The notes: generated by a model not told the origin, from the sequence alone. Positions 25,520 through 33,569 are shown, counted from the stretch's first letter. The stretch: DNA of 64,000 nucleotides from Chitinophaga pinensis (GCA_902167325.1 LR632930.1:5828001-5892000); one strand, 5' to 3'. Made by a program: numbers and translations.

Positions 25520-26191
25520 ATGAGCATCCCTACCATGGAACTGTCAACCAAGATTGCACAACTCGAGCTGATCAGTGAGGACCTGCCGGCCGTTATCATC
25601 ATCCACAACATTCCAACGCAAACCGTGGAGTATATGTCTCCCTGGGGGCAGCGCCTCCTCCGTACCAACCTGCCTGCATTACGGGAAATGGGTATCGAAT
25701 ACTTTCACCGGTTCTTTAACCCGGCGGAAATGGACGATTACGTTCCCCGCATCATGCAACTGATACAGGAGAACCTGGAGCGTGATTTTGTTTCCTTCTT
25801 CCACCAGGTGCGGGCTACGCCTGAAGATCCCTGGCAGTGGTACCTCGGTGCCACCCGCATCTTCTTCCGCGACGAAGCCGGCGCCCCTACACATTGCATT
25901 ACATTTGCGTTACCCGTTGAGCAGGCACATTACATCAACCCGAAAGTAAACCGCCTGCTCGACGAGAATACTTTTCTCCGCGCCAATAAACACATCTTTG
26001 CCAGCCTTACCCATCGTGAGCGGGAAGTACTCACGCTCATGGGTATTGGCCGCAACTCTGCAGAAATGGCCATACAGCTGAATATCTCCGAAAAAACAGT
26101 GGCCACACACCGGCGCAATATCAAAAATAAACTGAATGCACAATCCAGTTACGACATCACGCGCTTTGCACAGGCATTCGATTTGATTTAA
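25520..26191 (+). CDS. LuxR-type transcriptional regulator with PAS-like N-terminus
   Basis: 223 residues. The C-terminal GerE/LuxR helix-turn-helix is clear (LTHREREVLTLMGIGRNSAE through ISEKTVATHRRNIKNKL, residues 155-205). The N-terminal 140 residues resemble a PAS fold (MELSTKIAQLELISEDLPAVII, then YMSPWGQRLL) and lack a receiver aspartate. A small-molecule or redox input is therefore more likely than phosphorylation. It starts 23 nt after the PhzF-like stop. Confidence 0.87.
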   Translation: MSIPTMELSTKIAQLELISEDLPAVIIIHNIPTQTVEYMSPWGQRLLRTNLPALREMGIEYFHRFFNPAEMDDYVPRIMQLIQENLERDFVSFFHQVRATPEDPWQWYLGATRIFFRDEAGAPTHCITFALPVEQAHYINPKVNRLLDENTFLRANKHIFASLTHREREVLTLMGIGRNSAEMAIQLNISEKTVATHRRNIKNKLNAQSSYDITRFAQAFDLI

Positions 26192-26229
26192 GGGGGTACA
26201 CGCAGCGGTGTTAATGCTTATATTGTGGG

Positions 26230-27543
26230 ATGACTGCTTCCTTCATCCAGGTACTGCTGTCGCTGGCGGCAGGTATCGGCCTGATCGTACTGCTGACGGT
26301 AAAATTCCGCGTACATGCGTTCTTCGCGCTTTTCCTCGCCTGTTTTGTTGTAGGCCTCGGCGTCCAACTGCCGTTCGCGAAAATCATTACTGTCATGAAA
26401 GAGGGCTTCGGGCATATTATGCAGAGCCTTGGTTTCATCATTGTATTGGGTACCATGCTCGGCGTGATACTCGAACACACGGGTGCCACCCGTGTAATGG
26501 CCGCCGCCATCCTAAAGCTGGTGGGAGAAAAGCGGGCCGCAACAGCCATGGGCATTACAGGATTCATCGTAGGCCTCCCCATTTTCTGCGACAGCGGATA
26601 CATCGTTTTAAGCGGACTGAACCGTTCGGTTTCCGGCCGTAGCGGTGCCCCCCTCCTGGTAATGTCGGTATCCCTCGCATCGGGCTTATATGCCGTTCAC
26701 TGCCTCATACCACCCCACCCCGGTGCTACCGCTGCCGCAGGTACGATAGGTGCGGATATAGGCAGGCTCATACTGATGGGTACCGCGGTAGCCATACCCG
26801 CTGCCATTGCCGGCTGCTGGTGGGCTTCGTGGATGGGGAAAAAAGTAGCAGGGCCCACAGTACATACACCTGAAGAAGACGCCCCGCTGCCTGCAACACC
26901 CGCCTGGAAAGCATTCCTCCCCATAGCCATACCCATCTTACTCATTGCCCTCGGTGCATTTACCAAAATGCAGCATGGCTCCGGTGTGCTCCAGATCCTC
27001 GGCGATCCTGTTGTGGCATTATCTGCAGGTGTATTGCTGGCATTATATACCGGTACGGGATGGAAGAAGGCCGAAGTAAGCCGCCTGATGCTGGAAGCAT
27101 CGGAAAAAGCCGGTGGCATCCTTGTTATTATCGGCGCAGGCGGAGCTTTTGGTGCCATACTGGCCACCACGGACCTGGGAACCCATCTCTCCGATGCACT
27201 GCCGCTCAGTCAGCTCGGGCTCTTCTTCCCCTTCCTGCTGGCTGTATTACTGAAAACCGCACAGGGATCATCTACCGTGGCCATCATTACCGCTGCCGCT
27301 ATTGTGAATCAGTTACTGCCCCGGCTGGGCCTGGATAGTGAACAGGGCCGCCTGCTCTGTATGCTGGCGCTGGGCGCGGGCAGCATGTCCATCTCCCATG
27401 CCAATGACGCCTATTTCTGGGTGATCAGTAAGTTCTCCGGACTTGAAATGCAGCCCATGCTCAAAGTCTATTCTGTAGCCACACTGCTCATGGGCATCAC
27501 CGCGTTCCTCGCCGTGCTGGCGCTTTCCGCCGTGCTCATGTAA
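26230..27543 (+). CDS. GntP-family gluconate:H+ symporter
   Basis: 437 residues with about 12-14 hydrophobic helices. Family segments include GFIIVLGTMLGVILEHTGAT, GLPIFCDSGYIVL, HCLIPPHPGATAAAG and the C-terminal HANDAYFWV. It takes up gluconate or related hydroxy acids across the inner membrane. ATG at 26230, 38 nt after the LuxR-type gene, in a same-strand run that ends with a HAD phosphatase and a CAT-like protein. No gluconate kinase is nearby, so the real substrate is open. Confidence 0.93.
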   Translation: MTASFIQVLLSLAAGIGLIVLLTVKFRVHAFFALFLACFVVGLGVQLPFAKIITVMKEGFGHIMQSLGFIIVLGTMLGVILEHTGATRVMAAAILKLVGEKRAATAMGITGFIVGLPIFCDSGYIVLSGLNRSVSGRSGAPLLVMSVSLASGLYAVHCLIPPHPGATAAAGTIGADIGRLILMGTAVAIPAAIAGCWWASWMGKKVAGPTVHTPEEDAPLPATPAWKAFLPIAIPILLIALGAFTKMQHGSGVLQILGDPVVALSAGVLLALYTGTGWKKAEVSRLMLEASEKAGGILVIIGAGGAFGAILATTDLGTHLSDALPLSQLGLFFPFLLAVLLKTAQGSSTVAIITAAAIVNQLLPRLGLDSEQGRLLCMLALGAGSMSISHANDAYFWVISKFSGLEMQPMLKVYSVATLLMGITAFLAVLALSAVLM

Positions 27544-27570
27544 CAACGAAACCGTATCTTTACCCTCCTT

Positions 27571-28263
27571 ATGAGCCAGATTACCACCATCGCTTTTGAT
27601 GCCGACGATACACTTTGGGTGAATGAACCTTACTTCCAGGAAACAGAACAAAAGTGCTGCGCACTGCTGGAAGATTATCTCCCCCACCACACCGTATCCC
27701 AGGAGCTGTTCCGCACCGAAATGCAGAACCTGCCCCTTTACGGCTACGGTGTAAAAGCCTTCATGCTTTGCATGATCGAAACTATTCTGCGTGTTACCGG
27801 CAACAACGCCAACCCTGAAGTACTTAACAAAGCCATCGAATACGGCAAAGAGCTGCTCGCCAAGCCAGTGGAACTGCTGGAAGGGGTGGAAGATGTATTG
27901 CAATCACTGAAGGGGAAATACCGCCTCGTAGTGGCCACTAAGGGTGATCTGCTCGATCAGGAACGCAAGCTGGTAAAATCAGGCTTGTCGCATTACTTCC
28001 ATCATATCGAGATCATGAGCGAGAAAGGAGAAAAGGATTATAATAAACTGCTCCGCCACCTCGACTGCAAGCCCGAAAACTTCCTCATGATAGGCAACTC
28101 CCTGAAGTCGGACGTGCTGCCCGTGCTGGCCATCGGTGGCCATGCCATCCACATCCCCTATCACACCACATGGGCACATGAGATAATCGATCACAAAGTA
28201 GAGCACGAAAACTTCCGCCAGGTGATCGCTATTCCTGAAATCTTACCGCTCTTACTATCATGA
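27571..28263 (+). CDS. HAD-superfamily hydrolase
   Basis: 230 residues. Nucleophile motif I is FDADDTLW (D10/D12), motif II is VVATKGD near 131-137, and motifs III/IV are the Lys near 155 and MIGNSLKSDV. The C1-type cap between motifs I and II is helical. This is the phosphatase class that acts on sugar or nucleotide monophosphates. Its stop overlaps the next start (ATGA), so it is translated together with the CAT-like gene. Confidence 0.9.
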   Translation: MSQITTIAFDADDTLWVNEPYFQETEQKCCALLEDYLPHHTVSQELFRTEMQNLPLYGYGVKAFMLCMIETILRVTGNNANPEVLNKAIEYGKELLAKPVELLEGVEDVLQSLKGKYRLVVATKGDLLDQERKLVKSGLSHYFHHIEIMSEKGEKDYNKLLRHLDCKPENFLMIGNSLKSDVLPVLAIGGHAIHIPYHTTWAHEIIDHKVEHENFRQVIAIPEILPLLLS

Positions 28264-28883
28264 GAAAGCTGCTCGATATATCCCAATGGCCGCGTAAGGA
28301 ACACTTCGCTTTCTTCCGCCGTTTCGAGGAACCTTTCTTCGGGGTAACCGTGGAAGTTGACTGCACCGCTGCATATGCAAAAGCGAAGGCAGAAGGGTAT
28401 TCCTTCTTCCTGCATTACCTCCATTGCTCCCTTGCAGCCGCCAACGAAACGGAGCCTTTCCGGTACCGCATCAGTGGCGATGATGTATGGATATACGACG
28501 CCGTACATGCCTCCCCTACTATCAACCGGCCCGATGGTACTTTCGGATTCGCATATATGGATTACCATGCCGCACTGGCTGATTTCCTCCCTGCCGCAAC
28601 CGCAGAAATAGCATTTGTGCAGGCTTCCACGGGGCTTGTACCGGCTGTATCCGGTGAAAACGTGATCCATTATTCCTCACTGCCCTGGCTGGCATTTACC
28701 GGCATATCACATGCGCGCAGCTTTTCATTCCCGGATTCCTGCCCTAAGATCTCTTTCGGCAGGATGTCTGAAAATAACGGCAGGCGGGTGATGCCCACAT
28801 CCGTACATGTGCACCATGCACTGATGGATGGCTACCATGTATCCCGGTACCTGGAACGGTTCCAGGAAAAACTACATCAGTAA
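28260..28883 (+). CDS. Chloramphenicol acetyltransferase-fold acyltransferase
   Basis: 207 residues, the length of a type A CAT. The catalytic motif HHALMDG holds H186 and D190, preceded by PTSVHV and followed by YHVSRYLERFQ. The N-terminal chloramphenicol-pocket residues of true CATs are not obviously conserved, and the operon setting (gluconate-type permease, HAD phosphatase) points to a metabolic acyltransferase. Resistance should not be assumed. The ATG overlaps the HAD stop by 4 nt, and a strong terminator follows 11 nt after the stop. Confidence 0.85.
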   Translation: MRKLLDISQWPRKEHFAFFRRFEEPFFGVTVEVDCTAAYAKAKAEGYSFFLHYLHCSLAAANETEPFRYRISGDDVWIYDAVHASPTINRPDGTFGFAYMDYHAALADFLPAATAEIAFVQASTGLVPAVSGENVIHYSSLPWLAFTGISHARSFSFPDSCPKISFGRMSENNGRRVMPTSVHVHHALMDGYHVSRYLERFQEKLHQ

Positions 28884-28893
28884 TTACCGCATA

Positions 28894-28925
28894 AAAAAGG
28901 CCTGTCTGCACAGACAGGCCTTTTT
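28894..28925 (+). terminator. Bidirectional terminator
   Basis: AAAAAGGCCTGTCTG and CAGACAGGCCTTTTT form a near-perfect palindrome between the convergent CAT-like and esterase genes. Confidence 0.92.
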
Positions 28926-28943
28926 CTTTCTTCATAAGCATAC

Positions 28944-29567
28944 TTACATTTTGCCGAATACTTTTTCGTTGGCGATATTGATTTCGTCGGTAGAAATGGT
29001 GTGCCCCATATTGGGATAGATCTTGATGAAAATATCCGCGTTAAGATCCTGGTACACCGTTTCGGTTTCATGTACCCGCTTCACCGGAACATGCATATCG
29101 GGATCGCTGCTGCCGATAAATACAGGCGTTTTACCGAAATTACCCGTGTAATTGGAACGGTGTATATGATCCCCGATGAGCCCACCCGTAAATGCCACGA
29201 TACCGCCATAGCGCATAGCATGGCGCGCAGCAAACTCCAGCGTGAGACAGGCCCCCTGCGAAAAACCGGTAAAACAGATTTCGCTATGAGGAATTCCCGC
29301 ATCCATAATATCCTGCACGGTAGCGGCCAGCACTTCAAGTGCTGAGGATAGCCACGGCTCATTATCTTCCTGCGGCATGAGGAACGAGTGCGGGTACCAG
29401 GAGTTACCATTGGCCTGCGGGGCCAGCAAAGCATAATCCCCTACGGCCAGCATGGGCGCCAGCGTCAGGATATCTTCGGCAGACCCTCCCCTTCCGTGAA
29501 CCATGATGAGCGCCCGGGAGGCTTGCTGGAGCGGAATACCGGCGGTGATGATGTTTTTGATGTGCAT
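28944..29567 (-). CDS. MhqD-like phospholipase/carboxylesterase
   Basis: 207 residues, alpha/beta hydrolase of the carboxylesterase 2 group. Nucleophile S103 in TGFSQGACL, Asp in GSSDPDMHVP and His in NMGHTIS; N-terminal oxyanion region MVHGRGGSAED. No signal peptide, so cytoplasmic. It is 16 nt downstream of an MhqO-like dioxygenase; the same pairing (MhqO with MhqD) is known from the Bacillus subtilis hydroquinone/electrophile response, which supports a role in quinone or catechol detoxification. Confidence 0.85.
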   Translation of the reverse strand: MHIKNIITAGIPLQQASRALIMVHGRGGSAEDILTLAPMLAVGDYALLAPQANGNSWYPHSFLMPQEDNEPWLSSALEVLAATVQDIMDAGIPHSEICFTGFSQGACLTLEFAARHAMRYGGIVAFTGGLIGDHIHRSNYTGNFGKTPVFIGSSDPDMHVPVKRVHETETVYQDLNADIFIKIYPNMGHTISTDEINIANEKVFGKM

Positions 29568-29583
29568 ACCGGAAAGTTACGGA

Positions 29584-30537
29584 TTAACGGAATTGTTCAA
29601 TGTTAACAGACACTGCAGGCAGCGATGCCAGCAGCTCCGCACGCATCGGCTCGTATTGCGGCGGCAGCCGGAGCGCTTCTCCCAGATGCTCCGGTGTTTC
29701 ATCAATTGCGAAGCCCGGTCCGGATGTAGCAATCTCAAACAGCACCCCTCCCGGCTCCCGGAAATAGATGGATGTAAAATAACTCCGGTCGAGGATAGGG
29801 GTAGGATTAATTGACTGCCCCATCAGCCGGGTGCGTACAGCAGTCTGGGTATCGTGGTCAGGTGTGGCGAAGGCGATATGATGTACCGTACCTCCGCCAC
29901 TAAGGCCTTTAAGGGCATCCGGCGAACAGAGCACATCCACATAATTACCCGGTGTATTTGTAGCCGCAAAGCGGTAGCGGTTTTCGTGTTGGGAGATGAG
30001 GGTATGGTCCATTTGCCCTGTCAGCAATTCTGCGGTTTTCTCATACCCTTCCTCCCAGATTTCGGCAGAGAAGAAGCCCCTGATGGAATGCTCCAGGGGT
30101 ATGTGGCCGTAGCTGAAAGGCGGGCGGGTATCGTTGTCGTTTAATACGAGTTCGAGGCCGAGACCGTCCGGGTCTTCGAAATAAATGAAGGTTTCCTGTC
30201 CGAAGCGTTCCTGCGGAGGTTTGGCGTTTACGCTAAAGCGTTGCAGCCGTTGCTGCCAGTAATCCAGCGAGGCCACGGGAACGGAAAAGGTGGTGGTATT
30301 GAGCATCCCTTTGCCTCTGCGGCCTTTGATGATGCCTTCGAAGGGGAAGAAGGTGATGATGCTGCCGGGGGCACCGGATTCATCTCCATAGTAGAAGTGA
30401 TACACATCCGGCGCGTCGAAGTTGACGGTCTTTTTCACGAGGCGAAGCCCCAGTATGCCGCAGTAGAAATCGATGTTGCGCTGGGAGCCGTTGCACATGG
30501 CAGTGATATGATGGATGCCGGTAACGAGTTGTTGCAT
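29584..30537 (-). CDS. MhqO-like ring-cleaving dioxygenase (VOC superfamily)
   Basis: 317 residues, two tandem vicinal-oxygen-chelate halves. Metal ligands are likely the His of GIHHITAMC (near residue 10), the His of VHHIAFATPDH (near 215-225) and the Glu of GVLFEIATSGPG. The family cleaves hydroquinone-type rings with Fe(II). It begins the two-gene unit with the MhqD-like esterase; ATG 30537-30535. No MarR-type MhqR repressor is next to it. Confidence 0.88.
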   Translation of the reverse strand: MQQLVTGIHHITAMCNGSQRNIDFYCGILGLRLVKKTVNFDAPDVYHFYYGDESGAPGSIITFFPFEGIIKGRRGKGMLNTTTFSVPVASLDYWQQRLQRFSVNAKPPQERFGQETFIYFEDPDGLGLELVLNDNDTRPPFSYGHIPLEHSIRGFFSAEIWEEGYEKTAELLTGQMDHTLISQHENRYRFAATNTPGNYVDVLCSPDALKGLSGGGTVHHIAFATPDHDTQTAVRTRLMGQSINPTPILDRSYFTSIYFREPGGVLFEIATSGPGFAIDETPEHLGEALRLPPQYEPMRAELLASLPAVSVNIEQFR

Positions 30538-30556
30538 ACGATGAATGATTGAGCTT

Positions 30557-30564
30557 CAAAAGTA
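30557..30564 (-). promoter_or_regulatory. Predicted -7 element for the mhqO-mhqD-like unit
   Basis: Minus strand TACTTTTG, full match to TAnnTTTG, 19 nt before the dioxygenase ATG. No clear -33 element. Confidence 0.5.
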
Positions 30565-31104
30565 AGACTGCCGCCTTTCCCGGAGATGTCAGTATAGTGG
30601 GGAGTGATGGCTCCCGTAACCGGAGGGGCGGATGTGTTTATGATAAACACGGTAGTGGGGGATTTGTTGATGGGAATATATGCCTGAAAAATGATGAAAT
30701 TGCTTCCATTTCCGGCTTCATTTTGTGCGCTGATTCATGAGCTAATTCAATTGTGGCATTGCAAAATCCCCACCTTTGCAGGCTCTAATAAAATTCATAT
30801 ATAATTGATATACAATCTATTATAAACAAAACTCCTCTATTTTTCCCATTTTCAATTTAACAACCGTCTAAAATCGAAAGTATTAATACAATTGGTTTCC
30901 AATCATATATAGTTATTTTGGTTAATTTTCGCCTAATCTTGGTAAAAAAGTTACGAGTAATCGTTTATGGTATACTAATTTCACTTTATAGAGTGAAAGA
31001 TTTCATCTCATTTTGAGAATAAAAACTGAAAATTGATATACAGCATTGCAAGATGATTGCGTAAAAATATAAAATGCAAACTAACCATATAAATAGCTTT
31101 ATGG

Positions 31105-31138
31105 ATAAAAAATACCCCCAGGTCATAGACCTGAGGGT
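31105..31138 (-). terminator. Minus-strand terminator after the small ORF
   Basis: On the minus strand ACCCTCAGGTC pairs with GACCTGGGGGT (11 bp, one U-G) around a TAT loop, followed by ATTTTTTATCC. It begins 6 nt after the stop of the small ORF. The plus-strand copy has no T run, so polarity is clear. Confidence 0.88.
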
Positions 31139-31144
31139 GATAGT

Positions 31145-31249
31145 TTAGGATAGCAAATGGAGGATCACCAATAACCGGACGATCTCCGTTGCTAACCGGA
31201 CGATGTCGATGAGTAATCTCATCTTATCGCCCTTATCGTTTTTCTTCAT
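31145..31249 (-). CDS. 34-residue amphipathic small protein (type I toxin-like)
   Basis: ATG at 31249-31247, stop TAA at 31147-31145. The peptide starts MKKNDKGDKM and ends with a hydrophobic, helix-prone segment, RLLIDIVRLA then TEIVRLLVILHLLS, with an internal repeat IVRLxxEIVRLL encoded by a direct repeat of ATCGTCCGGTTA. An intrinsic terminator follows 6 nt later, and an 11-bp hairpin lies 4 nt upstream of the ATG. That hairpin read on the other strand is a plus-strand terminator, so an antisense RNA could cover the whole frame. Composition and layout resemble type I toxins; no homologue is recognised, and no consensus promoter was seen. Confidence 0.55.
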   Translation of the reverse strand: MKKNDKGDKMRLLIDIVRLATEIVRLLVILHLLS

Positions 31250-31253
31250 AAAT

Positions 31254-31287
31254 AAGGCCGCTACCTTCCCGTAGCGGCTTTTTCATT
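31254..31287 (+). terminator. Plus-strand terminator abutting the small ORF start
   Basis: AAGGCCGCTAC (31254-31264) pairs with GTAGCGGCTT (31271-31280), loop CTTCCC, then a T run. It would end a plus-strand transcript that is antisense to the small ORF. On the minus strand it forms a hairpin just before the ORF start codon and may hinder ribosome entry. Confidence 0.85.
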
Positions 31288-31353
31288 TTAGGGCCTAAAT
31301 GTCCTCAATTACCAACTGTTATTTCGTTAGTCGTTTGTTAACTTTTGGGTATG

Positions 31354-31375
31354 TATACCATAAGCAAATGGTATA
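31354..31375. repeat. Inverted repeat TATACCAT/ATGGTATA
   Basis: Perfect 8-bp arms around AAGCAA, enclosed by weaker TTGGG/CCCAA arms (31345-31387). An A run on its right gives a T run on the minus strand, so a weak minus-strand terminator or an operator is possible. Confidence 0.55.
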
Positions 31376-31720
31376 AAAAATGCCCAAAATCTCCTACGGC
31401 AGGGTATTTCATCGTTAGCAACATGAAATAATTGCTAAAAAGGTACGTGCAAGTATTCCGGGGAAAATAAAAAATAACATCCGGGTAACCGGTTGCAGCA
31501 AACACTCAAAATATTCCATAAGTTGAAATGCACTCAGTTGTGGTAACAAATCATTGCATTATGTGGTTATTCAAAACTCTCCGTTTATATACCTCAGGGA
31601 TGATGTAACCTTACCGAAACAGTACCGCAATGTATAATCCCTTCTTTAACCCTTCCATATAGCTTCTTACCCCCTTTTTAACACTATCTACTCCCTATCC
31701 AGCCGGGTATTTAATTCTTA

Positions 31721-31807
31721 TATAAGCTACCTATAAGCTACCTATAACCCATCTATAAGCTACCTATAAGCTACCCTATATAGGGGGTAGCTTATAGGTA
31801 GCTTATA
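31721..31807. repeat. 11-bp tandem repeat array with 23-bp perfect hairpin
   Basis: Five tandem 11-mers TATAAGCTACC (units 1, 2, 4 and 5 identical; unit 3 TATAACCCATC is 8/11) are followed by two inverted copies, GGTAGCTTATA at 31786 and 31797. Units 4-5 pair perfectly with the inverted copies: 23 bp (31754-31776 with 31785-31807) around an 8-nt loop. Units 1-2 are identical to units 4-5, so they can form an alternative stem with the same arms. There is no T run, so it is not a simple terminator. The 11-bp phase places each unit on the same DNA face. Confidence 0.85.
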
Positions 31808-31892
31808 TGTATTTAAAAGGTGGTTTATAGAAAAGTTATCTCAGAGGCAACCTTTAAGTAAGCTAGTGTGTTAATAGCCCTAAACTCCTGTT

Positions 31893-32672
31893 ATGGCTAC
31901 GATTAAAACCCCTTTCATCCTGGAGGGCAACCTCGGCAATCTGTCTACCTACACCCGCTATGGTTCCGATAAAGTCATTGTAAGGCGAAAGGGCGGTGCC
32001 TCTAAGGAACGGATCATGAATGACCCCAGCTTTGATCTCACCCGGAAGAATAATACCGAATTCAGCGCCTGTACAAAGCTCACACAGGGTATCCGCCGTG
32101 CGCTATTCCCCCTGCGCCACCTGGGCGACCCTAATTTCACCGGCCGCCTGAATAAACTGGCCAAAAAGATCCAGAAAACGGATACCAGCCACCGCGGACA
32201 AAGAGGCGTTAGTCTCTCCGGCAACAAACACCTGCTGCAGGGATTCCTGCTCAATCAGATTCAACCGTTCGATGGTATCGTCCGGTACCCGGTATCCGTG
32301 CAGGCGAACAGGGAGGAAGCCAGTGCCGTGATAACTATTCCGGAATTGATAACAGGCATCAACCTCCACCTGATAAAAGAGGCTCCTTACTATCGTTTCA
32401 GGATAATCCTGGGCATGGTGAGCGATGTGACATTCTCCGGCGGGGAACATGAGCTGACAGGCACAGTACCGTTTGTGGTACACAATACCGGATGGCAGCA
32501 TGTACAAAAACGGGCAGGGGAAATCAACGTTACCATGGAGTTGCCGATTGGCTTACCGGATGAAGCGTCTTACGTTCTGGGGATCGGAATTGAGCAGGGA
32601 GTGCCGGATGGCCATGGAGATATGGACATTGTAGAGAGGGCCGGAAGCGCGAAGGTGCTGGCGGTGTTTTAG
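31893..32672 (+). CDS. Conserved Bacteroidota hypothetical protein
   Basis: 259 residues, no signal peptide or membrane helix. The N-terminus has a pattern I associate with a widespread uncharacterised Bacteroidota family: GNLGNLSTYTRYGSDKVIVR, KERIMNDPSFDLTRKNNTEF and, further on, SHRGQRGVSL. The C-terminal half is rich in beta-strand-like segments. It follows the tandem-repeat array by 85 nt and shows no operon partner. I do not know its function; family recognition is from memory of the motif, not a search. Confidence 0.75.
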   Translation: MATIKTPFILEGNLGNLSTYTRYGSDKVIVRRKGGASKERIMNDPSFDLTRKNNTEFSACTKLTQGIRRALFPLRHLGDPNFTGRLNKLAKKIQKTDTSHRGQRGVSLSGNKHLLQGFLLNQIQPFDGIVRYPVSVQANREEASAVITIPELITGINLHLIKEAPYYRFRIILGMVSDVTFSGGEHELTGTVPFVVHNTGWQHVQKRAGEINVTMELPIGLPDEASYVLGIGIEQGVPDGHGDMDIVERAGSAKVLAVF

Positions 32673-32711
32673 ATCAGACCGGATGTGTTGGCCAGTCCTT
32701 ATCTTTACCGG

Positions 32712-33569
32712 ATGGAAACGGCTTATTGTATCCGGCGCGTGGCAGACGGAGCGCTGCTCGCCAGCCTTCGGGATATCGAAGGAACATCTGAATGGCAACG
32801 TGCACCGCTCTATGCCGTAGTGCATCTGCGAAGCGGGGCCGCCGTTCTGGAAACAGGACAAACCAGTTTTACAATACAGGCGCCCGTTCTCCTGTTTTTC
32901 ACACCGTATCAGGAATACGCTTTTCATGGTGACTTTTCAGGCAGTCATCTCAGCTTCCACAGTGATTTTTATTGTATCGAAAAACACCGGCACGAAGTAG
33001 CTTGCAACGGCGTCCTTTTCAACAACATCTATACACCACCGTTCGTTCCGTTAGATGAAGAGCAGGCTGGCCCGGTAAACAATTATCTCCGCCTTCTGCA
33101 CGATGCGATGATCAGCAACGACGACCTGGCGCGGGAAGATCTCGTTATCGCCCATTTGAAGATCATCCTCATCATTGCCACCCGTGTAAAAAGCAGGCAG
33201 ATCGAGGAAGCCCTCACGCACCTTCCTGCAGATGCCGGCCCACGGCTGGGTGAATTTCACCGGCTACTGGAAGCACATTTCACTGAATGGAAAAAACCGG
33301 CCGATTATGCTTCCGCCATGCACATTACTTTGAAAGCCCTTTCGCGCCTCACCGGTAAATATCTTTCCAAAACACCGTCTGCTCTCATTGCGGAGCGTGT
33401 GGTGCAGGAAGCCAAAAGGGCATTGCATTTCTCCCATCTGAGCGTCAAGGAAATTGCTACAGCACTTGGGTACGATGATCCCCTGTACCTGAGCCGCCTC
33501 TTCCGGAAACAGACGGGTGTTTCACCAAGGGAATTCAGGCAGCAGACAGGGGTTACGATCCTTGTCTGA
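32712..33569 (+). CDS. AraC-family transcriptional regulator
   Basis: 285 residues from ATG 32712 (METAYCIRRVADG). The N-terminal cupin-like half (to about 150) contains APVLLFFTPYQEYAF; the C-terminal two-helix-turn-helix domain is typical (KKPADYASAMHITLKALSRL, then VKEIATALGYDDPLYLSRLF and GVSPREFR). An in-frame GTG at 32685 could add 9 residues. It lies just upstream of a YkgB/RclC-like membrane gene, and the two may form a stress-response pair. Confidence 0.9.
   Translation: METAYCIRRVADGALLASLRDIEGTSEWQRAPLYAVVHLRSGAAVLETGQTSFTIQAPVLLFFTPYQEYAFHGDFSGSHLSFHSDFYCIEKHRHEVACNGVLFNNIYTPPFVPLDEEQAGPVNNYLRLLHDAMISNDDLAREDLVIAHLKIILIIATRVKSRQIEEALTHLPADAGPRLGEFHRLLEAHFTEWKKPADYASAMHITLKALSRLTGKYLSKTPSALIAERVVQEAKRALHFSHLSVKEIATALGYDDPLYLSRLFRKQTGVSPREFRQQTGVTILV

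Larger units (their letters stand above)
30565..31892. other. AT-rich 1.3-kb region with no conventional gene
   Basis: The longest gene-poor stretch of the window, visibly richer in A/T than its neighbours. It holds a possible plus-strand promoter (TTG-N17-CACCTTTG near 30751-30778), an inverted repeat TTTCACT/AGTGAAA near 30980-30999, a small minus-strand ORF between opposed terminators (31107-31283), an inverted repeat at 31354-31375 and an 11-bp repeat array (31721-31807), listed separately. No DnaA-box cluster, integrase, transposase or tRNA remnant was found. Confidence 0.7.

Noticed and set aside
28260..28883. Acquired chloramphenicol-resistance gene
   Set aside because: The fold and HHxxxD motif fit, but the gene overlaps a HAD gene in a metabolic group and shows no mobile-element context.
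31074..31148. 24-codon plus-strand frame (MQTNHINSFMDKKYP...) tail-to-tail with the small minus-strand ORF
   Set aside because: It reads through the hairpin that works as the minus-strand terminator and lacks any supporting signal; kept only as part of a possible antisense transcript.
31351..31431. 26-codon plus-strand frame (MYTISKWYKKCPKSPT...)
   Set aside because: Starts inside an inverted repeat, has no terminator or promoter of its own, and its length is compatible with chance in AT-rich DNA.
31721..31807. CRISPR array
   Set aside because: The repeats are 11 bp, directly contiguous without spacers, and no cas gene is present.
30565..31892. Replication origin or integrated element in the AT-rich region
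   Set aside because: No TTATNCACA boxes, integrase, transposase, relaxase or att-like direct repeats were found; AT content and repeats alone are not enough.
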